DNA of 26,749 nt from Actinomycetes bacterium. GTDB taxonomy: Bacteria > Actinomycetota > Actinomycetes > Actinomycetales > Microbacteriaceae. Below the pieces are notes generated by a model. That model was given only the letters and a program-made list of their open reading frames with translations, ran no database searches and was not told the DNA's origin. How positions within the stretch are numbered: the stretch's first letter is position 1; the number at the start of each line of letters is the position of its first letter. The stretch is taken from the NCBI GenBank assembly GCA_023386365.1, contig JAEWJX010000037.1, positions 1-26,749 on the forward strand, in the 5' to 3' direction. This document shows, piece by piece, positions 16,850 through 23,482 of this stretch. The translations under genes were made by a program, and so were the position numbers.

Positions 16850-17473
16850 GTGTTCGAGCTCGACGTCGACCTCCCGGCGGAACTCGTTCCGCTCTCGTGG
16901 CTGATCGGGGTCTGGGAGGGCAGCGGCGTCATCGCCTACCGTGTCGGCGACGAGGTGCGCGAGCACGAGTTCGGGCAGCGGGTGGCGTTCAGCCACGACG
17001 GCACCCCGCACCTGCAGTACAGCTGCAGCGCGTGGCTGCCTCCGGATGCGGTGGCCGAGGGCGAGGAGCAGCCGGCGCCCCGCAACCTGTTCTCCGAGAT
17101 CGGCTACTGGCGTCTCGGGCGTCCACTCGGCGACGCCGATGACGGCCCCGCGATGCTGCCCGGCACCGGTGCCCCGATCTTCCAGACCGCCGAGTCGGTT
17201 GAGACCCTCCGCAACTCCCGCGGCGCGTTCGACATCGAGGTGCTGCTGGTGCAGCCGGGCGGTGTGAGCGAGCTGTACCTGGGTGAGATCAACGGCCCCC
17301 GCATCGACCTGGCGACGGATGCGGTGCTCCGTTCGTCGACGGCGAAGGAGTACGCGGCGGCGACGCGCCTGTACGGGCTGGTCGATGACCACCTGCTGTG
17401 GGCGTGGGACATCGCCGCCCTCGGACAGGATCTGCGCACGCACGCGTCCGGCCGTCTGGGGCGTGTCGAATGA
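16850..17473 (+). CDS. Nitrobindin-like FABP-fold heme-binding protein
   Basis: 207 residues from a GTG at 16850, 4 nt after the microprotein. The N-terminal family motif G-x-W-x-G-x-G is clear (GVWEGSG, residues 20-26), and a ten-stranded beta-barrel layout is suggested by alternating strands throughout. His198 in LRTHASGRL near the C-terminus is the probable proximal heme ligand. The M. tuberculosis relative is Rv0813c; members bind ferric heme and react with NO or peroxynitrite. The residues about 72-100 form a longer, charged insertion (DAVAEGEEQPAP). The stop overlaps the ygfZ start by 4 nt (ATGA), so both are co-translated. Confidence 0.88.
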   Translation: MFELDVDLPAELVPLSWLIGVWEGSGVIAYRVGDEVREHEFGQRVAFSHDGTPHLQYSCSAWLPPDAVAEGEEQPAPRNLFSEIGYWRLGRPLGDADDGPAMLPGTGAPIFQTAESVETLRNSRGAFDIEVLLVQPGGVSELYLGEINGPRIDLATDAVLRSSTAKEYAAATRLYGLVDDHLLWAWDIAALGQDLRTHASGRLGRVE

Positions 17474-18549
17474 GCGTGTTCGCGCTGCGCGACGGCGCCG
17501 TCGGCGACCCGCCGGAGCACTACGGCGACCCGGTCGGCGAGCAGCGGGCGCTCGCGGCGGGGCGCGCCGTCGTCGACCTATCCGACCGCGACGTGGTCAC
17601 GATCACCGGCCCCGACCGGCTCAGCTGGCTCGACTCGCTCACGTCGCAGTCGATCGCGCACCTGCCGGCCGGCGCATCCGCCGAGACCCTGCTGCTGAAT
17701 CCGAACGGCCGCATCGAGTACGCGGCCCGCGTGCTCGACGACGGCGAGACCACCTGGCTCCTCATGGATGCGGGCACGGGGGCGGGTTTCGCTGCCTTCC
17801 TCGACCGGATGCGGTTCATGTTGCGCGTCGAGGTCGCCGACCGGTCGGCCGACTACGCGACCGTCGGCACGCTGGGTGAGGCACCCGCCGCATCCGCCGC
17901 GCCGAACGGGGTGCCGCTCGTGTGGTCCGATCCGTGGGTGTCGGTGCAGCCGGGCGGGCACCAGTACGCGTGCGGCACGCACCCGTACGACGAGTGGACT
18001 TACCGGGAGGCGCTCGTCGAGCGCGCTCGGTTGCACGAGCTGGCTGAGCTTCCCGCCGCGGGCTCCCTGGCGTTGGAGGCGCTGCGCATCGCCGCCTGGC
18101 GCCCCCGCGCGGCAACCGAGCTCGACGGCACCGCGATCCCGCACGAGTTCGACTGGCTGCGGTCCGCCGTGCACCTGTCGAAGGGCTGCTACCGCGGGCA
18201 GGAGACGGTCGCCAAGGTGCACAACCTCGGGCACCCGCCGCGTCGTCTCGTGATGCTGCACCTCGACGGCAGCGACGGCGTGCTGCCGGAGCCGGGCGCC
18301 GAGGTTCGTCTGGGGCGTCCGGATGCCGAGGGCGCCGTCGTGGGCCGGGTCACCGCATCCGCCCGCCACCACGAACTGGGTCCGATCGCGCTGGCGCTCG
18401 TGAAGCGCTCCGCCGACCCCGCATCCGAGCTGACCGTCGATGCCGACGGTGTGCTCGTCCCCGCCGCCCAGGAGGTCATCGTGCCCACCGACGCGGGAGC
18501 CGAGGCCGACGTGCCCCGCATCCCGCGGCTCGGCGCGGTGCGCCGCTGA
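17470..18549 (+). CDS. ygfZ: Folate-binding YgfZ/GcvT-domain protein
   Basis: 359 residues starting at the ATG overlapping the preceding stop. The GcvT-like N-terminal domain includes ITGPDRLSWLDSLTSQ and LLLNPNGRIEY. The diagnostic YgfZ motif KGCYRGQET is present with Cys240, followed by VHNLGHPPRRLVMLHL and a C-terminal beta-barrel domain. YgfZ-type proteins support assembly or repair of certain Fe-S clusters using tetrahydrofolate. A position next to a heme/NO-binding protein fits protection of Fe-S or heme proteins. The desulfurase-like enzyme at 2635-3960 is too far away to link directly. Confidence 0.93.
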   Translation: MSVFALRDGAVGDPPEHYGDPVGEQRALAAGRAVVDLSDRDVVTITGPDRLSWLDSLTSQSIAHLPAGASAETLLLNPNGRIEYAARVLDDGETTWLLMDAGTGAGFAAFLDRMRFMLRVEVADRSADYATVGTLGEAPAASAAPNGVPLVWSDPWVSVQPGGHQYACGTHPYDEWTYREALVERARLHELAELPAAGSLALEALRIAAWRPRAATELDGTAIPHEFDWLRSAVHLSKGCYRGQETVAKVHNLGHPPRRLVMLHLDGSDGVLPEPGAEVRLGRPDAEGAVVGRVTASARHHELGPIALALVKRSADPASELTVDADGVLVPAAQEVIVPTDAGAEADVPRIPRLGAVRR

Positions 18550-18562
18550 CGGCGGTGCTGCG

Positions 18563-19687
18563 GTGAGCGGGCGCGCCGACGGCGTGAGCCGCGAACTGAG
18601 GCGACTGGAGCGCCGCGTGCGCCGTCAGGTGGATGTGCGGATGGCGGGCCGCCGGGTCTGGGAGTCGGTGCCGGCGATCGTGCAGATCCTGGTGGCCGTC
18701 ACGGCTGCGTACTCGATCGCGCACTGGGGTCTCGGCCACGCGGTGCCGCTGCTGGCCATCACGGTGACGATCAACTCCCTCGGCTTCACGCGCGACGCGC
18801 GGCCGGTGCGGGTGGCGGAGACGGTGCTCGGCATCCTGCTGGGGGTGGCGCTCGGCGACGCCCTGGCGCTGCTGGTGGGGCACGGGCTGTGGCAGCTGGT
18901 GGTGGTGCTGGCGGCGGTGTTCGTGGTGGGGCGTGCGGTGTCGGCGAACCCGGCGTTCGCGGTGGCGGCCGCGGTGCCGTCGGCGATCGTGGTGATGCTG
19001 CCGCCTCCTGCGGGCGGCCCGTTCAGCTACACGCTCGACGCGCTCATCGGTGGTGTGGTGGCGCTGCTGGTGACGGCGCTCGTGCCGCGCGACCCGCGGC
19101 GGGCTGCCGCGCGCGACGGCCGCGCCCTGTTCTCGGTGTTCGATGAGGCGCTCGGGTCGATCGTCGACGGGCTGGCGGATGCCGACCCGGCGGCCGGCGA
19201 GTTGGCCCTGTCGCGGTTGCGGCGCACGCAGCCCCTGGTGGACGCCTGGTCGACGTCGCTGGATTCGGCGGTCTCGGTGGCGCGCATCTCGCCGTGGGTG
19301 CACCGGCATCTGGGTGAGCTGCAGCGGAACTCCCGGGTGCTGCGGGCGGCGGATCTCGCGGCGCGGCACCTGCGCACGGTGGCGCGGAGGTCGGAGTTCC
19401 TGGTGCGGGACGGCCGGCACCGCCCCGAGCTGGCGGCCGTCGTGTCGCAGCTGGCCACCGGCATCCGTCTGCTGGGACGGGAGTTGGATGACCCCGAGTT
19501 GGCGGGTGCTGCGCGCACCGAGCTGTCGCACTTGGCGGCGCGACTCGACCCGGGCACGCTCATCCCGGGCGCCCCCGTGACCGACGCCGCGCTCCTGCTG
19601 CTGCTGCGCCCCCTGGTGGTCGACCTCTTGGAGGCCACCGGCCTGCCCGCCGACGACGCCCGCGCCCTGCTTCCCCCGGTCTCCTGA
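18563..19687 (+). CDS. FUSC-family (aromatic acid exporter-like) membrane protein
   Basis: 374 residues from a GTG at 18563, 13 nt after ygfZ; an ATG at 18642 is a shorter alternative. An Arg-rich N-terminus (RELRRLERRVRRQVDVRM) precedes about five to six membrane helices in residues 35-175, including SVPAIVQILVAVTAAYSIAH, LGILLGVALGDALALLVG and LDALIGGVVALLVTALVP. The C-terminal half (about 185-374) is soluble and helical, rich in Arg and Leu, like the cytoplasmic part of ArAE/FUSC proteins. Related proteins export aromatic carboxylic acids or form efflux complexes; no substrate can be inferred here. It is the last gene before a strong terminator. Confidence 0.8.
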   Translation: MSGRADGVSRELRRLERRVRRQVDVRMAGRRVWESVPAIVQILVAVTAAYSIAHWGLGHAVPLLAITVTINSLGFTRDARPVRVAETVLGILLGVALGDALALLVGHGLWQLVVVLAAVFVVGRAVSANPAFAVAAAVPSAIVVMLPPPAGGPFSYTLDALIGGVVALLVTALVPRDPRRAAARDGRALFSVFDEALGSIVDGLADADPAAGELALSRLRRTQPLVDAWSTSLDSAVSVARISPWVHRHLGELQRNSRVLRAADLAARHLRTVARRSEFLVRDGRHRPELAAVVSQLATGIRLLGRELDDPELAGAARTELSHLAARLDPGTLIPGAPVTDAALLLLLRPLVVDLLEATGLPADDARALLPPVS

Positions 19688-19701
19688 CTCCCGCTCGCGG
19701 T

Positions 19702-19756
19702 GAGGGGTCGCAAAGTGCTCGAAATACGGCGTGTCTCGAGCACTTTGTGACCCCTC
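19702..19756. terminator. Bidirectional terminator with 21-bp stem
   Basis: Arms 19702-19722 and 19736-19756 pair at 20 of 21 positions around a 13-nt loop, between convergent genes. A second stem, ACCCCTCCC (19750-19758) with GGGAGGGGT (19764-19772), uses part of the same right arm, so the two cannot form together. Confidence 0.8.
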
Positions 19757-19759
19757 CCG

Positions 19760-20566
19760 TCAGGGGAGGGGTGCGACGGCGGCCCAGGGGACGGAGAGCT
19801 CGCCCAGGCGCCAGCGGGCGCGCCCGCCGAGGGGTGGGGTGTCGAGGATCGGATGCCCCGCGTCGCGCAGGGTGGCGACCGTCGCCTGCCAGCGCTGCAC
19901 CGGCCCGTACACCGACAGCGGCGCGTGCGTCGCCCACGCCCGGTCCAGTTCCGCCAGCAGCCCGTGGATGCGCTCGCCCGGCACGTTCCGGTGGATGAGC
20001 GCCTTCGGCAGCCGCTCCGCGACGATCGACGGCGCCTCCAGCTCCGCCAGCCGCAGCGAGATCGTGAACGTGTGCGGACCGGATGCGTCGAGCGTCACCC
20101 AGCTCGAGATGCGACCCAACTCGTCGCAGGTGCCTTCCACGAGCTGGCCGCCGGGGGCGAGCCGCGCCCGCATCCGCGCCCACGCATCCGCCACCTCCGC
20201 CTCGTCGTACTGCCGCAGCACGTTGAACGCGCGGATGATCGCCGGTCGCCGCCCGCCTTCGGTCGGCACCTCGAAGCCGCCCAACCGGAAGCTGACGCCG
20301 GGTCGGGCTGCTTCCGACGCGATCCGCACCCGCTCCGGGTCGATCTCGACCCCCACGACCTCCACATCCGGACGCACCCGCGCCAGCCGCTCGTGCAGCT
20401 CGTTGCTCGTCGTGGCCGAGGCGCCGTAGCCCAGGTCGACGACGAGCGGATCGTCGGCGGAACGAACGGCCGGCAGCGCCGCGATCCACCGGTCCACGCG
20501 CCGCAGCCGGTTCACGCCGGTCGTGCCGCGCGTGATCCGCCCCTCGGGTCTGCTCGTCCTCGCCAT
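19760..20566 (-). CDS. Class I SAM-dependent methyltransferase
   Basis: 268 residues from the ATG at 20566. After an Arg-rich N-terminus, the SAM-binding motif I is LVVDLGYGASATTS, followed by an acidic motif II (VVGVEIDPERV), FRLGGFEV, and a post-motif region (RARLAPGGQLVEGTCDE). The Rossmann methyltransferase core covers about residues 45-190; the C-terminal part contains a tryptophan-rich ending. The substrate is unknown. The gene faces gpmA across 37 bp; TAGCGT (20579-20574) sits 7 nt before the ATG, implying a leaderless transcript. Confidence 0.82.
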   Translation of the reverse strand: MARTSRPEGRITRGTTGVNRLRRVDRWIAALPAVRSADDPLVVDLGYGASATTSNELHERLARVRPDVEVVGVEIDPERVRIASEAARPGVSFRLGGFEVPTEGGRRPAIIRAFNVLRQYDEAEVADAWARMRARLAPGGQLVEGTCDELGRISSWVTLDASGPHTFTISLRLAELEAPSIVAERLPKALIHRNVPGERIHGLLAELDRAWATHAPLSVYGPVQRWQATVATLRDAGHPILDTPPLGGRARWRLGELSVPWAAVAPLP

Positions 20567-20573
20567 CGCGCCC

Positions 20574-20579
20574 ACGCTA
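20574..20579 (-). promoter_or_regulatory. -10 box of leaderless methyltransferase promoter
   Basis: TAGCGT on the minus strand, 7 nt before the ATG at 20566. It lies in the region expected to hold the -35 element of the opposing gpmA promoter. Confidence 0.45.
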
Positions 20580-20591
20580 TCTGTGCGTCGG

Positions 20592-20597
20592 TAGGCT
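20592..20597 (+). promoter_or_regulatory. -10 box of leaderless gpmA promoter
   Basis: TAGGCT on the plus strand, 6 nt before the gpmA ATG, with no Shine-Dalgarno sequence. Its likely -35 zone overlaps the opposing -10. Confidence 0.5.
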
Positions 20598-20603
20598 TTC
20601 CGC

Positions 20604-21350
20604 ATGACCTCGACGCTCATCCTGCTCCGCCATGGCAACTCCGACTGGAACCAGAAGAACCTCTTCACCGGATGGGTGGATGTGCGCCTCTCCGAGCAGG
20701 GCGTCACCGAGGCGAAGCGCGCCGGCGAACTGCTCGCCGAGTCGGGTCTCGCCCCCACGATCCTCTACACGAGCGTGCTCACCCGCGCCATCCAGACCGC
20801 GAACCTGGCCCTCGAGGTCGCCGACCGCCTCTGGATCCCGGTGAAGCGCAGCTGGCGCCTCAACGAGCGCCACTACGGCGCGCTGCAGGGCCTCGACAAG
20901 GCCGAGACGCTGGAGAAGTACGGCCCCGAGCTGTTCCAGACGTGGCGTCGCAGCTTCGACACCCCGCCGCCGCCGCTCGCCGACGACGCCGAGTGGAGCC
21001 AGGTGGGCGACGAGCGTTACGCCGACCTGCCCGACGCCGACCTGCCCCGCACCGAGAGCCTGAAACTCGTCATCGACCGGATGCTGCCCTACTGGGAGTC
21101 CGACATCACGAAGGATCTCGCGGCCGGTGAGACGGTGCTCGTCACCGCCCACGGCAACTCGCTCCGCGCCCTGGTGAAGCACCTCGACGGCATCAGCGAC
21201 GACGAGATCGCCGAACTCAACATCCCCACCGGCATCCCGCTCGTGTACGAGCTCGACGACGACTTCCGTCCGGTGCGTCCGGGTGCCTACCTCGACCCGG
21301 AGGCCGCCGCCGCCGGCGCCGCCGCGGTCGCCGCGCAGGGCAAGAAGTAG
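20604..21350 (+). CDS. gpmA: 2,3-bisphosphoglycerate-dependent phosphoglycerate mutase
   Basis: 248 residues, typical length. Catalytic LLRHGNSDWN (His10 is the phosphorylated residue), FTGWVDVRLSEQG, TSVLTRAIQT, LNERHYGALQGLDK (proton-donor Glu) and the second His in VTAHGNSLRALVKHLDG are all intact. It interconverts 3- and 2-phosphoglycerate in glycolysis. The last 15 residues are a low-complexity Ala tail (AAAAGAAAVAAQGKK), not part of the catalytic core. In mycobacteria gpm1 directly precedes senX3-regX3; here senX3 lies about 2 kb downstream with small genes and phoU inserted between, a variation on the same neighbourhood. Confidence 0.96.
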   Translation: MTSTLILLRHGNSDWNQKNLFTGWVDVRLSEQGVTEAKRAGELLAESGLAPTILYTSVLTRAIQTANLALEVADRLWIPVKRSWRLNERHYGALQGLDKAETLEKYGPELFQTWRRSFDTPPPPLADDAEWSQVGDERYADLPDADLPRTESLKLVIDRMLPYWESDITKDLAAGETVLVTAHGNSLRALVKHLDGISDDEIAELNIPTGIPLVYELDDDFRPVRPGAYLDPEAAAAGAAAVAAQGKK

Positions 21351-21428
21351 GGCAACACGTCCGGCTTCCCCGCCGACTACACCTGGGAGCTCGACCCCGA
21401 GCTTCCGGGTGACGGTTCGGAGTTCCCG

Positions 21429-21953
21429 GTGATCGAGCTCGGCACGGCGAACTCCGTTGAGCACAACCTGCGGGTGATTCCGGATGCAGGGGAGCCGTGG
21501 GTCGTGGCGATCCGCGGCGGGGGCTACGGAACGCCGTTTTTCGGTCTTCGCCCCACTCCGCACCCCGACGTGGTGTGCGTCGTCGCGGGCGGAGGCGCGT
21601 ACCTCGTCAACACGGTGGCGCGCGCGGCGCAGACCGTCGGCGTCTTCCCGACGACTCAGGTGGAGGCAATCCCCGACGCCGGCATGCTCGTCCTCGCGAG
21701 CTTCACCGAACTCGCCGGGGTGGGCGTCCAGGGCCCGCACGGCGACCTCGGCGTGATCTGGCACACCGAACGGCTGGCGCTCGACGACCTGCGGATCGTC
21801 GGGGTCGACGGAAGCGCGGTCGAATGCCGCGCGGAGGACGGCGGGAGCTTCAGGGTCGTCGTCGATGCCGCATCCGGCGACGTGATCGCGGCCGATCCGC
21901 CGCCTCGCGGCAGCATCCTCTCCTTCCTCCCGTTCCCCCGCCGGAAGGGCTGA
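21429..21953 (+). CDS. Unrecognised soluble protein, start uncertain
   Basis: From the GTG at 21429 (GGAG 6 nt upstream) it has 174 residues. I do not recognise a family. It appears to be a beta-rich soluble protein: repeated strand patterns (WVVAIRGGGYG, VVCVVAGGGAYLV, MLVLASFTELAGVG, LGVIWHTERLALDDLRIVG) and a loop-rich ending PPRGSILSFLPFPRRKG; no signal peptide or membrane helix. The 78 nt upstream, back to the gpmA stop, continue the same frame with strong coding character and no stop, but with no ATG, GTG or TTG; an ACG at 21357 sits where a start would be expected. The true N-terminus may therefore be 24 residues longer. The gene probably shares the gpmA transcript. Confidence 0.7.
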   Translation: MIELGTANSVEHNLRVIPDAGEPWVVAIRGGGYGTPFFGLRPTPHPDVVCVVAGGGAYLVNTVARAAQTVGVFPTTQVEAIPDAGMLVLASFTELAGVGVQGPHGDLGVIWHTERLALDDLRIVGVDGSAVECRAEDGGSFRVVVDAASGDVIAADPPPRGSILSFLPFPRRKG

Positions 21954-21994
21954 GCATGCCCACCCCCGGGTGAGCCGGGCGGGCCCCGTGTGGC

Positions 21995-22000
21995 TAGGGT
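21995..22000 (+). promoter_or_regulatory. -10 box of a leaderless promoter
   Basis: TAGGGT followed by 6 nt and the ATG at 22007, without a Shine-Dalgarno site. Confidence 0.5.
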
Positions 22001-22006
22001 GGCACC

Positions 22007-22213
22007 ATGCTCCCGGAGCCGGACAACACGGTCTCGGCGCTCCTGTTGCTCTTCATCGGATTCATCCAGTTGCTGGTCGTCGTCGGGCTGATCGTTCTCG
22101 CTTACGTGGGCATCTCCCGAGGGTTCGGCCGCGGCGTGGAGGCATGGAGAGCGGCTGACAGGAGGCGGAGCGAAGCCAAGCGGACCGTCGACCGGTCCGG
22201 ATCCAACGAATAG
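22007..22213 (+). CDS. Small membrane protein (68 residues), unrecognised
   Basis: One long hydrophobic segment at about residues 10-36 (ALLLLFIGFIQLLVVVGLIV onward), then a strongly charged tail of Arg, Glu, Asp and Lys (about 43-68). The topology is probably N-out with a cytoplasmic charged tail. The start is chosen at the ATG because the -10 box lies 6 nt upstream. The next gene begins 12 nt downstream, so they are likely co-transcribed. I do not recognise a family. Confidence 0.7.
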   Translation: MLPEPDNTVSALLLLFIGFIQLLVVVGLIVLAYVGISRGFGRGVEAWRAADRRRSEAKRTVDRSGSNE

Positions 22214-22225
22214 GCAGGTCTCCCC

Positions 22226-22534
22226 ATGCTCGTCGCGTTCTCTGTCGCCCCCACCAGCAGCAACGTGGACGGGTCGGTGCACGACGCGGTCGCCGCGGCC
22301 GTGCAGATCGTGCGCGACTCGGGCCTGCCGAATCGCACCACCTCGATGTTCACGGAGATCGAGGGGGAGTGGGATGAGGTGTTCGATGTCGTGAAGCGCG
22401 CCACCGAGGCGGTGGCCGCCTACGGGTCGCGGGTGTCGCTGGTGCTGAAGGCCGACATCCGCCCCGGCTACACGGGCGAGCTCACCGGCAAGGTCGAGCG
22501 TCTCGAGCAGGCGATCGAGGGTCTCGGGTCCTGA
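22226..22534 (+). CDS. Thiamine-binding / MTH1187-YkoF family protein
   Basis: 102 residues, the usual size for the MTH1187 (UPF0045) family. It opens with MLVAFSVAPTS, then VAAAVQIVRDSGLPNRTTSMFTEIEGEWDEVFDVVKRA is the characteristic central region with the conserved acidic patch, and VSLVLKADIRPGYTGEL closes the ferredoxin-like fold. Family members bind thiamine or a related pyrimidine; the biological role is unsettled. It is 12 nt after the small membrane protein and the last plus-strand gene before the convergent phoU, ending at a cluster of palindromes. Confidence 0.85.
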   Translation: MLVAFSVAPTSSNVDGSVHDAVAAAVQIVRDSGLPNRTTSMFTEIEGEWDEVFDVVKRATEAVAAYGSRVSLVLKADIRPGYTGELTGKVERLEQAIEGLGS

Positions 22535-22575
22535 CCTGAGGGCCCACGGGGAACCGGACCCGGAAAGCGCCGGTT

Positions 22576-22642
22576 AGAGGGAGTTGCAACTCCCTCTGGG
22601 GGCGGTTAGCTCCAGCTAACTACCCCGACCCAGGCGTCGGGG
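22576..22642. terminator. Three consecutive perfect palindromes between convergent genes
   Basis: Stem 1: AGAGGGAGTTG (22576-22586) directly abutting CAACTCCCTCT (to 22597), a 22-nt perfect palindrome. Stem 2: GTTAGCT (22605-22611) and AGCTAAC (22614-22620). Stem 3: CCCCGAC (22623-22629) and GTCGGGG (22636-22642), touching the phoU stop codon. Likely a bidirectional terminator region. Confidence 0.75.
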
Positions 22643-23284
22643 TCAGGCCCAGTCGCCGGTGGCGAGGTACTGAACCTTCTTGGCGATCGAGACCGCGTGG
22701 TCGGCGAAACGCTCGTGGTAGCGGGATGCGAGGGTCGCGTCGACCGTGTCGGCCGTCTCGCCCTTCCACGTCTCGCCGAGCACCTTGTCGAACACGGCCA
22801 GGTGCAGCGCGTCGACCTTGTCATCCTCGTTGCGGATGTGCTCCGCGACGGCCGGGTCCTGGGTCTCGAGCAGCTCGGTCAGCTTGCGCGCGATCTCGAC
22901 GTCGAGGGCGCCCATCTCGCGGAACGTGGAGCGGAGGCCCTTCGGCACGACCTTCTCGGGGAAGCGGTAGCGGGCCAGCTGGGCGATGTGCTCGGCCATG
23001 TCGCCCATCCGTTCGAGCGACGCGCTGATGCGCAGCGCGCTCACGACGATGCGCAGGTCGCGCGCCACCGGCTGCTGCCGGGCGAGGATCGTGATGGCGA
23101 GCTCGTCGAGCTCGGTGGCGAGAACGTCGATCTTGCGGTCGTCTTCGATGACCGTCTCGGCGAGCGCCACATCGGACTCGTTGAAGGCGCGCGTCGCGTT
23201 CTCGATCGAGTCGCCGACGAGCGTCGAGATCTCGACGAGGCGCTCCTGCACCTCGCGCAGCTCCTGCTGGAACACCTCGCGCAT
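22643..23284 (-). CDS. phoU: Phosphate signalling regulator PhoU (PhoY-like)
   Basis: 213 residues from the ATG at 23284. Two PhoU repeats of three helices each are visible: repeat 1 at about residues 8-100 (REVQERLVEISTLVGDSIENA, DDRKIDVLATELDE, RIVVSALRISASLERMGDMAEHIA) and repeat 2 at about 115-205 (NEDDKVDALHLAVF, ERFADHAVSIAKKV). The metal-binding E-x-x-x-D patterns are intact. PhoU links Pst transport to the SenX3 kinase so that signalling stays off when phosphate is plentiful. It is divergent from senX3-regX3 with a three-unit PHO box between them, and is separate from the pst operon, as for phoY2 in mycobacteria. Confidence 0.95.
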   Translation of the reverse strand: MREVFQQELREVQERLVEISTLVGDSIENATRAFNESDVALAETVIEDDRKIDVLATELDELAITILARQQPVARDLRIVVSALRISASLERMGDMAEHIAQLARYRFPEKVVPKGLRSTFREMGALDVEIARKLTELLETQDPAVAEHIRNEDDKVDALHLAVFDKVLGETWKGETADTVDATLASRYHERFADHAVSIAKKVQYLATGDWA

Positions 23285-23381
23285 GAAAGCCCTGGTCCTT
23301 TCGTCGCCGATTCGTGTCGGCCGTTGGTCGGCATGCGGCAGCCGTACCGCTCGCAGCCGCTTGGCAACGCTCCCGCGGGAA

Positions 23382-23410
23382 GGTTAACGAGCGGTGACTG
23401 AACCGTGAAC
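23382..23410 (-). promoter_or_regulatory. Three-unit PHO box between phoU and senX3
   Basis: Plus-strand units GGTTAAC (23382), GGTGACT (23393) and CGTGAAC (23404) are spaced exactly 11 nt apart; on the minus strand they read GTTCACG, AGTCACC, GTTAACC toward phoU. The distance (about 98 nt to the phoU ATG) fits activation of phoU; the senX3 start is 72 nt on the other side, so regulation of both is possible. Confidence 0.75.
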
Positions 23411-23470
23411 ATGCCGCTAAGGGATATCGATAGCTGCGCAGTTGGTCGGTCGGCCCCTGCAGGCCCGCCC

Positions 23471-23476
23471 TAATCT
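23471..23476 (+). promoter_or_regulatory. -10 box of leaderless senX3 promoter
   Basis: TAATCT lies 6 nt before the senX3 ATG at 23483, close to the TATAAT consensus; no Shine-Dalgarno sequence precedes the start. Confidence 0.6.
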
Positions 23477-23482
23477 AGTCCC

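Noticed and set aside
20604..21953. gpmA and the following frame as one protein by TAG readthrough
   Set aside because: GpmA is complete at the TAG, and the downstream GTG has a good ribosome site; a changed start codon is simpler. Kept as an open alternative in the findings.
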